Positions 33,091 to 41,633 are shown, counted from the stretch's first letter. The stretch is 64,000 nt of DNA from Nibricoccus aquaticus (GCF_002310495.1 NZ_CP023344.1:2807501-2871500), one strand, 5' to 3'. The notes: generated from the letters alone by a model not told the origin. A program made the numbers and translations.

Positions 33091-33119
33091 AACCCGCTCT
33101 TAACCGAGCGGGTTTTTTA
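33091..33119 (+). terminator. Intrinsic terminator of the bS22-like gene
   Basis: aacccgctc/gagcgggtt stem with a ttaacc-type loop, then six T residues. Confidence 0.9.
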
Positions 33120-33341
33120 TTTTGTAGAGGGGGACGAGAGTCTGGTGCAACCTAGTGGCTAAATAATCCGTAAATACCTTTAGGCAACGGCTTACGCGGG
33201 GCTTTGCACTTGTCAGTTGAGAGGCTGGATAGGCACTTTGCGTTTATTCCTCACGGCGGTTGTGCCGATGAGTTCCCCTAAATCGCCGATACATTTTCCC
33301 CACTTAGTGCCGATTGAGTTCTGACTTTTTAACCGTTTCGC
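33120..33341 (+). promoter_or_regulatory. Long leader of the pilus-type cluster, lower GC, inverted repeats
   Basis: The 222 bp before the PilM-like gene are AT-richer than the flanks and contain gtgcaa (33145) paired with ttgcac (33204) around cctagtggctaaataatccg and tacgcggggc, and ggcac/gtgcc (33232 and 33263). This could be a promoter region or a structured leader. A ttgcac-17 bp-ggatag arrangement at 33204-33232 may be a promoter. I could not match a known riboswitch. Confidence 0.35.
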
Positions 33342-34385
33342 ATGCTGTTCTCCAACAAAACGCAGGGATACTTTGTCGAGGTAAACAACTATGGTGTTTT
33401 ACTCGCACGCACGTCGGCCAAGAGCGGCCCGATGCTGGTGGAAGCTTTGAAGGCCTGTCCGCCGACGGATGCTGACGGCATCGCGGCGGCGGTGAAGGAG
33501 ATGCAGCCGAAGCGCACGGGTTCCTATATGCATGCACAGTGCGGGATTTATCCGGCCAAGCGGTTGGTGCGGCGCGCGTCGATGGACCCGAAGCGTTACA
33601 AGGAAGATGGCTATCTGAACGAGGTGGTGAATGCGCAATTTCGCATCGAGGCGGACAAGTACACGCTGGCGGTGCTGAATCCGGCGGACGGCAGCGATTT
33701 TGACATTAACAAGGCGACCGAGAGGGACGCGTTGTTTGTGGGGCTATCGAACGATGAGGTAGAAGAAGCGCAAAAGCAGCTGCTAGCGCGGGGTATTTTC
33801 CCGGAAACGCTGGAGCTGGCGTCATTGTCTACGCTGAGCGGGATGATGGATTATCTGAATTTTGCGGACATTAAAACGCCGACGCTTGTGCTCGAGATCG
33901 ATACGGATTCGACGCAGTCGTTTATCTTGAGCGAAGGCGGGGTGGAATCGACCCGGCCGATCCCGCAGGGGTTGAGCGCGATGATTCCGGTCGTGCAGAA
34001 GGAGCTCGGGCTGAAGGACGAGGAGTCCGCTAAGAAACTGTTTTACTCGAACACGTTTGATTTTACCGGCATGGGCTCGGTGCTCACGAAAAAGCTTTTG
34101 AAAGAGCTGCAGTCCTCGATCGGCTTTTATGAAGTGCAGACGGGGCAATCGATCGGGCAGGTCATCTGCACGATGTTGCCTTCTAAGCTGGGCTGGCTCG
34201 AAGCGGCGCTGGCCAATCAACTGGGCGTCGGGCTGCTGAAGATTGATTTTGAGCCGTGGCTGAAAGCCCGGCGAATCACCCTCGATGGCAAAGCCGTCGC
34301 CTCTGAAATCGACATGCGCTGGCTGGGTTTGATCAGCCTCATGCTTTCTAATTCCCATGCTATCGCTGCTGAAAAAAAATCCTGA
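33342..34385 (+). CDS. pilM: PilM-like actin-fold protein of a type IV pilus-type system
   Basis: A 347-residue soluble protein with no signal peptide. Its position before PilN/PilO-like proteins and a secretin, and its ASKHA-like segments (GYFVEVNNYGVLLART at the N-terminus; TLVLEIDTDSTQSFILSEGG and STRPIPQGLSAM in the middle), fit PilM, the cytoplasmic ATP-binding actin-like ring that connects the PilNO complex to the motor. Similarity to proteobacterial PilM looks weak; in Akkermansia the equivalent is Amuc_1101. The last 29 bp overlap the next gene, so translation is coupled. The start follows a 300-bp non-coding leader. Confidence 0.75.
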   Translation: MLFSNKTQGYFVEVNNYGVLLARTSAKSGPMLVEALKACPPTDADGIAAAVKEMQPKRTGSYMHAQCGIYPAKRLVRRASMDPKRYKEDGYLNEVVNAQFRIEADKYTLAVLNPADGSDFDINKATERDALFVGLSNDEVEEAQKQLLARGIFPETLELASLSTLSGMMDYLNFADIKTPTLVLEIDTDSTQSFILSEGGVESTRPIPQGLSAMIPVVQKELGLKDEESAKKLFYSNTFDFTGMGSVLTKKLLKELQSSIGFYEVQTGQSIGQVICTMLPSKLGWLEAALANQLGVGLLKIDFEPWLKARRITLDGKAVASEIDMRWLGLISLMLSNSHAIAAEKKS

Positions 34386-34995
34386 GGCATCCGGAGGTTC
34401 CGGTACACGGCCATGGCATCCGAATTTTCGGAATGTCGTGACGTTGCCTGATACCAAGGTGGTGCGGACGACCTTCTTTATTAACGCCATCGCGGCTTTG
34501 TTCGCGGCGGGGTTGCTGGCAGTGGTCGGTTATCAGGAGTATACGCTTGCCGATCTCCGGTCGCAGATCGCGCAACTCGATGAACAGATCGGCCGGGATA
34601 AAAAGCCCAGCGATGATGCGGTCGCGTTGTTCGCCAAGTTCCAGGCTGAGGAGAAAAAAATCCAGGAGCTGGAGACCTTTTTGGGCGGCAACAAGCTCGT
34701 GGTTTCGAAGTTTCTCAACCGGCTGGGCAAGTCTGTGCCGGCGAAAATATCGATCACGACGATGGAGTATACCGGCGTCGGGGTGAATCTCCGCGGGCTG
34801 GTCGTGGGCACTCCTGAGCAGGCAAGTGGTATGGTTTCCAGCTACGAAAAGCAGCTCAAGGCAGACGATGAAATAGGTAAACGGTTCGACCAGATCGCAC
34901 TAACTAATCTTTCGCGTGATCCACAGGACGGTCGGCTCTCATTCGAGATCACGTTGCGTTCCAGTCAGGTGAAAAAGGAGACGAAAAAACCATGA
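34357..34995 (+). CDS. PilN-like bitopic membrane protein
   Basis: A 212-residue protein: a cytoplasmic N-terminus of about 45 residues (LPDTKVVRTTFFIN), one membrane helix (about 48-66, AIAALFAAGLLAVVGYQEY), a coiled coil (DLRSQIAQLDEQI...EEKKIQELETFL) and a C-terminal alpha/beta domain containing ISITTMEYTGVGVNLRGLVV. This is the PilN/GspL-C plan. The N-terminus of PilN normally docks to PilM; the INLLP motif of classical PilN is not seen. It overlaps PilM by 29 bp and the following gene by 4 bp. Confidence 0.72.
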   Translation: MLSLLKKNPEASGGSGTRPWHPNFRNVVTLPDTKVVRTTFFINAIAALFAAGLLAVVGYQEYTLADLRSQIAQLDEQIGRDKKPSDDAVALFAKFQAEEKKIQELETFLGGNKLVVSKFLNRLGKSVPAKISITTMEYTGVGVNLRGLVVGTPEQASGMVSSYEKQLKADDEIGKRFDQIALTNLSRDPQDGRLSFEITLRSSQVKKETKKP

Positions 34996-35582
34996 CTACC
35001 AAAGATCTTTCCGTGTGGCTGAAGAAGCACCCGTTTACGGCAGTCTGTGGAGGACTCAGCCTATTGCTCACAGTGGTTTATTTTTTCCGTCAAGGAAGTG
35101 TTCCTGAATCCGAAGCCTTGTTGGCAGAGCGGACTACTGAAAGTCGCCGCCTTAAGTCCAACATCTCAAACTCGGCTTCTTTGAAGGACCACGTGATGGC
35201 ACTGGTAGACGCCAATCGCAAAGTGGAGCAACGCCTCGTACGTGCTGCGGATCTGGCAAAGAATCAGCAATATTTTTATAAGATCGAGTCAGACACTGGT
35301 GTTAAACTCACTGATTTACGCCCGGGTGGATCTATTGTTTCGACTGCGGCCAAACCGGTCGCTGGCCCTAAGAGGCACTATTCGTCGGTGCCGTACTCTT
35401 GCACTGTTCAAGGAACCTACAGCCAGCTCCTGGCCTTTGTGCGTAAACTGGAGCAAGGCGAGCACTTCCCCTGTATACTCAATGCTACGGTCAATGTGGG
35501 AAGCGGCAGTGAAGACGACGCTTCTTCGGCTGATCCCATTCTCACTCTCTCCATCGGTATCGAACTCCTTGGACAATCATGA
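34992..35582 (+). CDS. PilO-like bitopic membrane protein
   Basis: A 196-residue protein with a short cytoplasmic start, a membrane helix at about residues 14-31 (FTAVCGGLSLLLTVVYFF), a coiled coil (about 40-95) and a C-terminal ferredoxin-like domain with VPYSCTVQGTYSQLLAFVRK, the characteristic PilO/GspM-type strand-helix element, then EQGEHFPCILNATVNVG. It probably pairs with the PilN-like protein in the inner-membrane alignment complex. It overlaps both neighbours by 4 bp. AT-richer than most genes here. Confidence 0.72.
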   Translation: MTTKDLSVWLKKHPFTAVCGGLSLLLTVVYFFRQGSVPESEALLAERTTESRRLKSNISNSASLKDHVMALVDANRKVEQRLVRAADLAKNQQYFYKIESDTGVKLTDLRPGGSIVSTAAKPVAGPKRHYSSVPYSCTVQGTYSQLLAFVRKLEQGEHFPCILNATVNVGSGSEDDASSADPILTLSIGIELLGQS

Positions 35583-36079
35583 AGATATTTAGACATATTG
35601 CTCCGGCTTTTGTCCTGTTCCCGATCTCATTATGGTCTGCTCCTGCGGTTGATGTCATCTCGCCAGTCAGGCGTGTGACCACCCTCGAGCTCGCTAGTAA
35701 GCTATTGAATCCGCCTGCGTCCACCGACGCGGCGAGTGGTGCAGTGAATCCATTCACACTAAATGGATCGCGCGCGGAGGATGCAGCCGCTGACGAAAAT
35801 CAAGCGACCGCAAACAGAGCCGCGATCATGGCGTCGAATCGCACATTGCTCGCCGCGCTGTCCGAACAACTTGAGCCCAAGGGCACCTTCGTTTTGGGCG
35901 GCGAGTCCATTATCCTTCTCGGTCAAAAGAAGTTAAAAGTAGGTGAGCGCTATCCTATTACCTTTGAAGGCGCTGTCTATGAGCTAGAGATCACAGCGAT
36001 CGAGACCACCCGCTTTTCGGTTCGTTACAAAAACGAAGAAATCACCCGGCCCATCGTCATCACCAAATCAGGAAAATAA
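35579..36079 (+). CDS. Exported protein in the PilP position, unknown fold
   Basis: A 166-residue protein with a signal peptide (about residues 1-21, ending LWSAPA). The N-terminal half is disordered-looking (NPPASTDAASGAVNPFTL, Ala/Asp-rich). The C-terminal half (about 95-166) reads as a small beta domain: GTFVLGGESIILLGQKKLKV, GERYPITFEGAVYELEIT, FSVRYKNEEITRPI. This resembles the PilP/GspC homology-region domain that links the inner-membrane complex to the secretin. The assignment rests mainly on position between the PilO-like and secretin genes; it has no lipobox, unlike PilP. Confidence 0.65.
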   Translation: MKIFRHIAPAFVLFPISLWSAPAVDVISPVRRVTTLELASKLLNPPASTDAASGAVNPFTLNGSRAEDAAADENQATANRAAIMASNRTLLAALSEQLEPKGTFVLGGESIILLGQKKLKVGERYPITFEGAVYELEITAIETTRFSVRYKNEEITRPIVITKSGK

Positions 36080-36081
36080 TC

Positions 36082-37686
36082 ATGAGAACACGACTGCTAG
36101 TTCCCGCCACCTTGCTGGCCACCGCAGCACTTGTGCCCGCTATGTGGGCGCAGGAAGCTGCTTCTCCCACCCCACCGCCCGCCGCATCCACCGAATCCAA
36201 AGTGGAAGTATCCAAGGGCAAAGACACGCTCTCGGTTGATTTTCCCGATGAGGAAATCCGCAACGTGCTTCGCAACGTCGCCGATCTCTTCGAGCTCAAC
36301 CTCGTGATCCCCGATACCTTGGTGGGTAAGACTTCCATCAAGCTGCGCGATGTCACCTGGCGCCAGATCTTCCAGGTGGTTCTCAATCCAGTCGGCTATA
36401 CCTACATTGAAGATGGAAACATCATCAAAGTCGTGACCGCTGAGTCCCTCAATATGGAGCCGCTCTCGACGGAGGTTTTTATTCTCAACTACGCCAAGGC
36501 CTCTGATGTGAAGCCCAGCCTCGATGCGATGGTTGATGCCAAGACCGGCGGCAAAATCGTCATCGATGCACGCAGCAATGCTCTCATCGTTTCTGAGCGT
36601 TCCTCGGCGATCCAGCGCATCCGCCCGATCATCCAGAGTTTGGACCGTGCTACGGATCAGGTGATGATTGAGACCAAGTTTATCGAAGTAAGCGACAGCG
36701 TGGGTAAGGATCTCGGTGTCGATTGGTCGATACTCAAGGGTTACAAGCTAAGCGGCAGCAAACTTGAAACTGCTTACACGAACGATTCCGGAAGGAAGTC
36801 TTCCGCAGGATATAAGGAAGATGGTCTCGATGTGGACTTCATGAATAACGGCTACGACCGTGCCAGCCAGCTAAACAATGTTGGCGGCACAGTGGGCCCC
36901 AAGATCAACACTGATGGTACGCTCGCAGGTATCGGGCCGATGTCTGCGGTTGAAAATGTCTTCAATAATAATGTCGGCCGCATCTCCACCGCAGTCTTCA
37001 GTGCTTCGCAGTTTAATCTGACGCTGAACGCACTCCAGTCTGCTGGCGGCTCCAAGCTGGTCTCCAATCCGACTGTTGTGACGCTCAACAATACAGAGGC
37101 TTCGATCAATGTCGGCCAAGAGTACCCGATCCCGAACTACACCTATAATCAGGAGCGCGGAGCCTTCGAGGTCAGTGGCTTTACCTATAAGCCGATCGGC
37201 GTAATCTTGAAGGTTACCCCTCAGGTGAATGCCGCTGGCTTTATCAAGCTCACGGTGGAGCCTGAGGTCAGCAGCCGTGACGAATCCAAGGATGTCAGCT
37301 TTGGTGACGCCAAAATTCCGGTTGTCTCCGTTCGTAAAACCAAGACGCAGGTTACCCTCAAAGATGGGTTCACTCTTGGCATTGGCGGGCTTTTGGATTC
37401 CACCACCTCCAACAGCCAGACGAAGGTTCCTCTGCTCGGCGACATCCCCGGCCTTGGCCGCCTATTCCGTTCGGACAGTACCTCGAAGCGTCAGCAAAAC
37501 ATGCTCGTTTTCATCACTGCCCGCACGGTCAGGCCTGATGGTGGCACCGTTGGCGAGATCTTCGATCCACGCATGGTTCGCGAGATGAAGCTCACCAAGG
37601 ACGAGCTCCCTGGCTTCCGCGACGGCTCCGATCCATTCGCCCAGCCGGCTGCTCCTGAAAAAACAAAGTCCAAGAAAAAGAAGTAA
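36082..37686 (+). CDS. Secretin of type IV pilus/type II secretion type (PilQ/GspD family)
   Basis: A 534-residue protein with a signal peptide (cleavage near MWAQ). Residues about 55-115 form a secretin/TonB short N-terminal domain (LSVDFPDEEIRNVLRNVADL); about 125-205 an N1-type domain (VFILNYAKASDVKPSLDAMV; SERSSAIQRIRPIIQSLD); about 205-500 the secretin barrel with VSNPTVVTLNNTEASINVGQ, KVTPQVNAAGFIKLTVEPEV and VPLLGDIPGLGRLFR. It ends in a Lys-rich tail. It forms the outer-membrane channel. Compared with PilQ it is short: no AMIN domains and a single N1. Last gene of the five-gene operon, with a terminator 30 bp downstream. Confidence 0.88.
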   Translation: MRTRLLVPATLLATAALVPAMWAQEAASPTPPPAASTESKVEVSKGKDTLSVDFPDEEIRNVLRNVADLFELNLVIPDTLVGKTSIKLRDVTWRQIFQVVLNPVGYTYIEDGNIIKVVTAESLNMEPLSTEVFILNYAKASDVKPSLDAMVDAKTGGKIVIDARSNALIVSERSSAIQRIRPIIQSLDRATDQVMIETKFIEVSDSVGKDLGVDWSILKGYKLSGSKLETAYTNDSGRKSSAGYKEDGLDVDFMNNGYDRASQLNNVGGTVGPKINTDGTLAGIGPMSAVENVFNNNVGRISTAVFSASQFNLTLNALQSAGGSKLVSNPTVVTLNNTEASINVGQEYPIPNYTYNQERGAFEVSGFTYKPIGVILKVTPQVNAAGFIKLTVEPEVSSRDESKDVSFGDAKIPVVSVRKTKTQVTLKDGFTLGIGGLLDSTTSNSQTKVPLLGDIPGLGRLFRSDSTSKRQQNMLVFITARTVRPDGGTVGEIFDPRMVREMKLTKDELPGFRDGSDPFAQPAAPEKTKSKKKK

Positions 37687-37716
37687 TCACTTCTGGCTTC
37701 TTAAGGCCAATCTCCC

Positions 37717-37749
37717 AGGCGCGACCTCACGCAGGTCGCGCCTTTTTGT
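37717..37749 (+). terminator. Intrinsic terminator of the pilus-type operon
   Basis: aggcgcgacct/aggtcgcgcct stem, cacgc loop and a T-run. The position, 30 bp after the secretin stop, closes the operon. Confidence 0.9.
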
Positions 37750-37767
37750 TTTCCCGATTTGCCGCGC

Positions 37768-38379
37768 TCAATACCAGCCGACCAGATGCCCTTGCACGGC
37801 TTTCACGCCGATCACGCCGAGATTTTTGGCCGCGTGCGCCGCGAAGCAGGGGAGCAGCGACCGGCGCGGATTGAAACTCGCGAACCGAACCGCATAAAAC
37901 CACAGCGACCCTGCGAAAATAGCTGCCGTGCTAAACCAGCCTTTGGCGGTGAAACTCCACGTTAGCTTCCCGTCGGTCCAATCCCACAAAAACGGATGCA
38001 ACGCCGCGAACAGCACCGACGCCGCGAACACGCCCGCCCAGAGCAATGCCCGCCCGCGTTTTTCGATCACCAAAAAGCCGCGAAAAATAATCTCTTCCAC
38101 CACGGCTGCCGTCAGTGTGCAGAGCGCGAAGAGCGCGGTCATGTCCGATTGCTCGTCGGCGATCCCGAGTTTGATTTCGCCCCATGTCTCAGCGGCTAGC
38201 AGAACGAGCGCGCCGACGATGCCGATGATGACCGCCTTCGTTCCGGCCGGAGTCGCGCCCGGCAGCGCCTTGGGATTGGGGTGTCCGTTCGCGAATGCCC
38301 GACGGTCATCCATCCACAGTTTCAGGATGAAAAGACCGGCACCGAGCATCAGGACCTGGAAGAGGGGATCGTCGTTCAT
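37768..38379 (-). CDS. CPBP-family intramembrane metalloprotease
   Basis: A 203-residue polytopic protein. The three CPBP/Abi motifs are present: VVEEIIFRGF (Glu95, Glu96, Arg100), AALHPFLWD (His128) and CFAAHAAKNLG (His182, Asn186). About five or six membrane helices are visible. Members cleave prenylated or other membrane-embedded peptides and in bacteria are tied to bacteriocin immunity or envelope functions; the substrate here is unknown. It converges on the pilus operon terminator and is divergent from the polyprenyl synthase gene by 54 bp. Confidence 0.88.
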   Translation of the reverse strand: MNDDPLFQVLMLGAGLFILKLWMDDRRAFANGHPNPKALPGATPAGTKAVIIGIVGALVLLAAETWGEIKLGIADEQSDMTALFALCTLTAAVVEEIIFRGFLVIEKRGRALLWAGVFAASVLFAALHPFLWDWTDGKLTWSFTAKGWFSTAAIFAGSLWFYAVRFASFNPRRSLLPCFAAHAAKNLGVIGVKAVQGHLVGWY

Positions 38380-38433
38380 GACTTGAATATAGATTAGCCA
38401 TTCCGATCTTCGCCCGTAGCTTCAAGCCCAACT

Positions 38434-39477
38434 ATGGCCGCCAGTATTCCTGCCTCTCCCGAACGGACCGTGGCCGGCGATTTCGCCGCCGTCTTCGCGC
38501 TGCTCCAGCCACACATGGCTCGCCTCGACGCGTACATCCGCAGCCAGCTCGACGGCTTCGAGCCTGAGATCCGCGCCATGGCGGATTACTGCATCGATAC
38601 GTCGGGCAAACGCATCCGCCCCGCGCTCGTGTTTTTGAGTGGTGCCCGGCCTGGTGCCGCGCCTTCTGATGACTTGATCCGCGTCGCGGCAGTCGTGGAG
38701 CTCGTCCACCTTGCCACCCTCGTTCACGACGACATCATGGATGAAGCGGACCTCCGCCGAAACCGCCGCACCGCTTCCCGCGAGTACGGTGCCGAAGCCG
38801 CAGTCCTCCTCGGCGACGCGCTCTTCTCGCACGCGTTGAATCTCGCCACGCAGTTCCCGACCACGGAAGTTTGCGCTGCCGTCTCCGACTCCACGCGCAA
38901 AGTCTGCGCCGGTGAAATCATCCAGACGCTCCGGCGCGGTTCGACCAATATCACGCACGCCGATTACCGCCGCGTCATCGATCTGAAAACCGCCGAGCTT
39001 TTCCGCGTCTCCTGTTTTCTAGGCAGCCGCCTCGCCGGTTATCCGCAGGACTTCGTCGAAGCCGCCTCGCACTTCGGTCGTCACCTGGGCATCGCTTACC
39101 AGATCTACGACGATCTCGCTGATTTTTTCGGCGATGAAAAACGCATTGGCAAAACCCTGGGCACGGACCTGGCCAGTGGGAAAATTACCCTCCCGCTTCT
39201 CGACCTCATGGAACAGCTTTCCGCCGAGGATCGTGCGCATCTCATCGACGAAATACTCAAAAAACGCCCCCCGCAGCTCGCTCTGCGCATAGCGCAGATG
39301 AACCGCCTCGGTGTGTTCGCGCGTGTAGCCGAGGCGATTCAGGCCGAGCTCCGTGTCGGCGAAGAAGCGCTGGCGCCTCATGCCGCTTTGGAGCCGGTGG
39401 CGTTGTTGCTTCGCCTCGGCCAGGTCTTGCGCTCGCAGGTGAGCGCGTTGTCCAGCCATGGGGCGGCGACAGCCTGA
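38434..39477 (+). CDS. Polyprenyl diphosphate synthase (long-chain trans-isoprenyl, IspB type)
   Basis: A 347-residue protein with both Asp-rich motifs: first LVHDDIMDEADLRRNR (DD at 99-100) and second YQIYDDLADFFGDEKRIGKT (DD at 226-227), plus GKRIRPAL near residue 50 and LGTDLASGKITLPLL. It condenses IPP units onto allylic diphosphates to make the side chain of menaquinone or ubiquinone. The C-terminal 30 residues end in SSHGAATA. The exact chain length cannot be read. The downstream sigma factor gene starts 98 bp later; the two need not be one operon. Confidence 0.9.
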   Translation: MAASIPASPERTVAGDFAAVFALLQPHMARLDAYIRSQLDGFEPEIRAMADYCIDTSGKRIRPALVFLSGARPGAAPSDDLIRVAAVVELVHLATLVHDDIMDEADLRRNRRTASREYGAEAAVLLGDALFSHALNLATQFPTTEVCAAVSDSTRKVCAGEIIQTLRRGSTNITHADYRRVIDLKTAELFRVSCFLGSRLAGYPQDFVEAASHFGRHLGIAYQIYDDLADFFGDEKRIGKTLGTDLASGKITLPLLDLMEQLSAEDRAHLIDEILKKRPPQLALRIAQMNRLGVFARVAEAIQAELRVGEEALAPHAALEPVALLLRLGQVLRSQVSALSSHGAATA

Positions 39478-39575
39478 GGGTTTGACCGGTTGCATCCACT
39501 TGCGCTCACGCCGCAGGCGTCTCGAAAATCGAAAATGCGTTTGCCTGCCCGGGCTCCGCGTTCATTTTGCGCCAC

Positions 39576-40211
39576 ATGCTCGCTGGCTCCAAATCGCTCG
39601 CCAAACCGCTGGTCGGCTCCCCCGAGCGTCAGCACGAGGCCGGCTCCGACTGGCAGATCGTACAATGCGTGCAGGCCGGCGATGTCGCCGCGTTTGACCG
39701 CCTCATCGTGAAATACCGCGAACGCGTTTACGGCGTGATCTACAACATGGCAGCGAACCGCGAGGACGCCGCCGATCTCACGCAGGATTCCTTCATCAAA
39801 GCCTTCCAGTCGATCAACCGCTTCCAAGGCCAGTCCTCCTTTTTCACCTGGCTGTACCGCATCGCGGTCAACTCCACGCTTACCCATCTGCGCAAGGCCC
39901 GGCTCCGCTCCTTCTTCAGTTTTGAGAAGATCCATGAAGAGGATAAATCAGCCGAGATCATCAACCAGCTGACCGATAAAAAGGGCGCGGATCGCGAGCT
40001 GTTCGTGAAGGAGCTCCAAGAAAAATTGAACGAGGCGATGCTCAAATTGTCTATCAAGCATCGTACCGTGGTTACTTTATTCGAAATCGATGGTTTGAGT
40101 CATGAAGAGATCGCCGAGGTCATGGACTGCTCGGTGGGCACGGTGCGTTCACGTCTTCACTACGCCAAGCAACTCCTCCAGGCAGAGCTTCAGAGCTACA
40201 CCCAATCATGA
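39576..40211 (+). CDS. ECF-type RNA polymerase sigma factor
   Basis: A 211-residue protein; the ATG at 39576 is preferred to an in-frame TTG three codons earlier. Region 2 spans about 35-105 (DFIVKYRERVYG-like core, DAADLTQDSFIKAFQSI, FFTWLYRIAVNSTLTHLRK). Region 4 is about 150-205 with LSIKHRTVVTLFEIDGLSHE, EIAEVMDCSVGTVRSRLHYA. This is the RpoE-like layout. The stop overlaps the next gene by 4 bp (ATGA), whose product has anti-sigma features, so the pair is probably a regulated sigma/anti-sigma unit, often envelope-stress responsive; the trigger is unknown. Confidence 0.9.
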   Translation: MLAGSKSLAKPLVGSPERQHEAGSDWQIVQCVQAGDVAAFDRLIVKYRERVYGVIYNMAANREDAADLTQDSFIKAFQSINRFQGQSSFFTWLYRIAVNSTLTHLRKARLRSFFSFEKIHEEDKSAEIINQLTDKKGADRELFVKELQEKLNEAMLKLSIKHRTVVTLFEIDGLSHEEIAEVMDCSVGTVRSRLHYAKQLLQAELQSYTQS

Positions 40212-41068
40212 GCGAACGTCCGCGCCCGCAGTCCAAAGTCTCGCTTGAGGATCTCCTCCGTTTGAAACGCGCCGAGCGGCCCGCTCCAGAATTTTGGGTC
40301 GAGTTTGAAGACCAGCTCCGCCGCAAGCAGCTCGCGGCCATCGTCGATAAGCGCCCATGGTGGCGCCGCCTGTCGGTCGCCAGCTTCGCGAAAATTTCCC
40401 TTCCCGTCGGAGCGACCGCCGTCATCGCGTTTACTTTGGTGGCCGTCCGCGAGCGCGGCCAGCAATCGCCTGATATGGCTACGATGGCGGCAACCTCCGC
40501 CAGTCCCGCGATGCCTCTTTCCGCTCCCGCTCTGGCTCCGACTGTGGCATCACCCGCCGTGCCGGATGGCTCCATGATCGTCGCGCTCGATCAAGCGACG
40601 ACACCAGCGATCGCGAATGTTGCCGCTAGTGACAATACGATGAGCATGCCCGCGTCCACGCCCACATCTTCTGAGATGAACGGAAACGTGGTCGCGATTC
40701 ATGACTCGCCCGAGCCCTCGCTTGCTCAGGTTATCCTCGGGCTCGAAGGCACTCCTGAGATCGATGCCCGTCCTCAATTCCCATCAGCTGCCGCCCCGCT
40801 GCTCGCCTCGTTGGATGATTTGGCGGGCACGAATGGACTCTCGTTGATCGACACCAACCCGCTCACGCAGCTTTCGGAACCGCGCAACGACCGCCGCGCC
40901 CGCTTGCTCGCTTCGGTGGACGCTCAAGATCGCGGCGATCTGGTCTCGGGGAATTCCCGCGTGGTTCGTTCCCGTGAACGCATTGCCAACCGCCTCGCCG
41001 AGCAGTCGCTCTACGATTCCATCAGTCGTCTCGGCCTGAATGCTGACAGTGTTTCGATCAAGTTCTGA
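40208..41068 (+). CDS. Probable membrane-bound anti-sigma factor, unknown type
   Basis: A 286-residue protein. The N-terminal cytoplasmic part (about 1-60, LEDLLRLKRAERPAPEFWVE, FEDQLRRKQLAAIVDKRPWW) is followed by one membrane helix (about 62-80) and a periplasmic Ala/Pro/Ser/Thr-rich region. The C-terminus reads VVRSRERIANRLAEQSLYDS. No ZAS motif (HxxxCxxC) is seen, so it is not a classical zinc anti-sigma. The 4-bp overlap with the sigma gene and the topology are the evidence for the role. A strong terminator lies 35 bp downstream. Confidence 0.65.
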   Translation: MSERPRPQSKVSLEDLLRLKRAERPAPEFWVEFEDQLRRKQLAAIVDKRPWWRRLSVASFAKISLPVGATAVIAFTLVAVRERGQQSPDMATMAATSASPAMPLSAPALAPTVASPAVPDGSMIVALDQATTPAIANVAASDNTMSMPASTPTSSEMNGNVVAIHDSPEPSLAQVILGLEGTPEIDARPQFPSAAAPLLASLDDLAGTNGLSLIDTNPLTQLSEPRNDRRARLLASVDAQDRGDLVSGNSRVVRSRERIANRLAEQSLYDSISRLGLNADSVSIKF

Positions 41069-41103
41069 CTCCTTCGCGCTCGCTCGTAAGCGCCTCGGTT
41101 TTC

Positions 41104-41129
41104 GCCCGGCTTAACCGCCGGGCTTTTTT
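41104..41129 (+). terminator. Intrinsic terminator of the sigma/anti-sigma operon
   Basis: gcccggc/gccgggc stem with a ttaacc loop, then six T residues. The minus-strand gene ending at 41128 runs into its end. Confidence 0.88.
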
Positions 41130-41610
41130 ATGCCCACGGCTTGGCGGTGATTTTTCGCAACGGCTCCAAATCGGCGTCGGTCTGCGCCATGGCCACGAAA
41201 TTTTTATCCAAGGTGATCGCCCGTTGTACGCGCGCCTGTGCGGCACCGAGATTTCCCAACTGGCATGCGTAGCACCCGAGATTGAACTGGATCGTCGCGT
41301 TGTTCGCATGCAACGCCTCGGCCTCCAGCAAGATTTTCTCCGCCGCGGTGAGCGACTCCGCGCGGCGTGTCCCATAGGCCCACATGATCCACCAGCCGGG
41401 ATCATCCGCATGACGGCGGGCGAGCGTGCGGCAGGCGGCGGCGAGTTTTTTCCACGCGCCAGTTTCCTGACTGAGCGCGGCGTGTTCGGCGATGACGTCG
41501 GTTTCGTCGGCGTAATTTTCCGGCACGAGCGTCAACTCGTGCCGCGCTTCTTTGAGTAAACCGAGTTCACGATAGCCCCGTGCGTGGCTGACTCGCCATT
41601 TCCAGTTCAT
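41128..41610 (-). CDS. TPR-repeat protein
   Basis: A 160-residue soluble protein with at least three TPR-like helix pairs: GYRELGLLKEARHELTLV (about 12-29), AYGTRRAESLTAAEKILLEA (about 78-97) and IQFNLGCYACQLGNLGAAQA (about 106-125). There is no signal peptide. TPRs mediate protein-protein contacts; the partner is unknown. The gene lies 23 bp after the DsbA-like gene on the same strand and may be co-transcribed with it. Confidence 0.75.
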   Translation of the reverse strand: MNWKWRVSHARGYRELGLLKEARHELTLVPENYADETDVIAEHAALSQETGAWKKLAAACRTLARRHADDPGWWIMWAYGTRRAESLTAAEKILLEAEALHANNATIQFNLGCYACQLGNLGAAQARVQRAITLDKNFVAMAQTDADLEPLRKITAKPWA

Positions 41611-41633
41611 CTGTGAAATCTGCGGACGCTTCT

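Noticed and set aside
33120-33341. Possible c-di-GMP (GEMM) riboswitch before the pilus-type genes
   Set aside because: The stretch has tacgcgg and ctttgcac fragments, but the conserved GEMM core order and the paired stems are not present.
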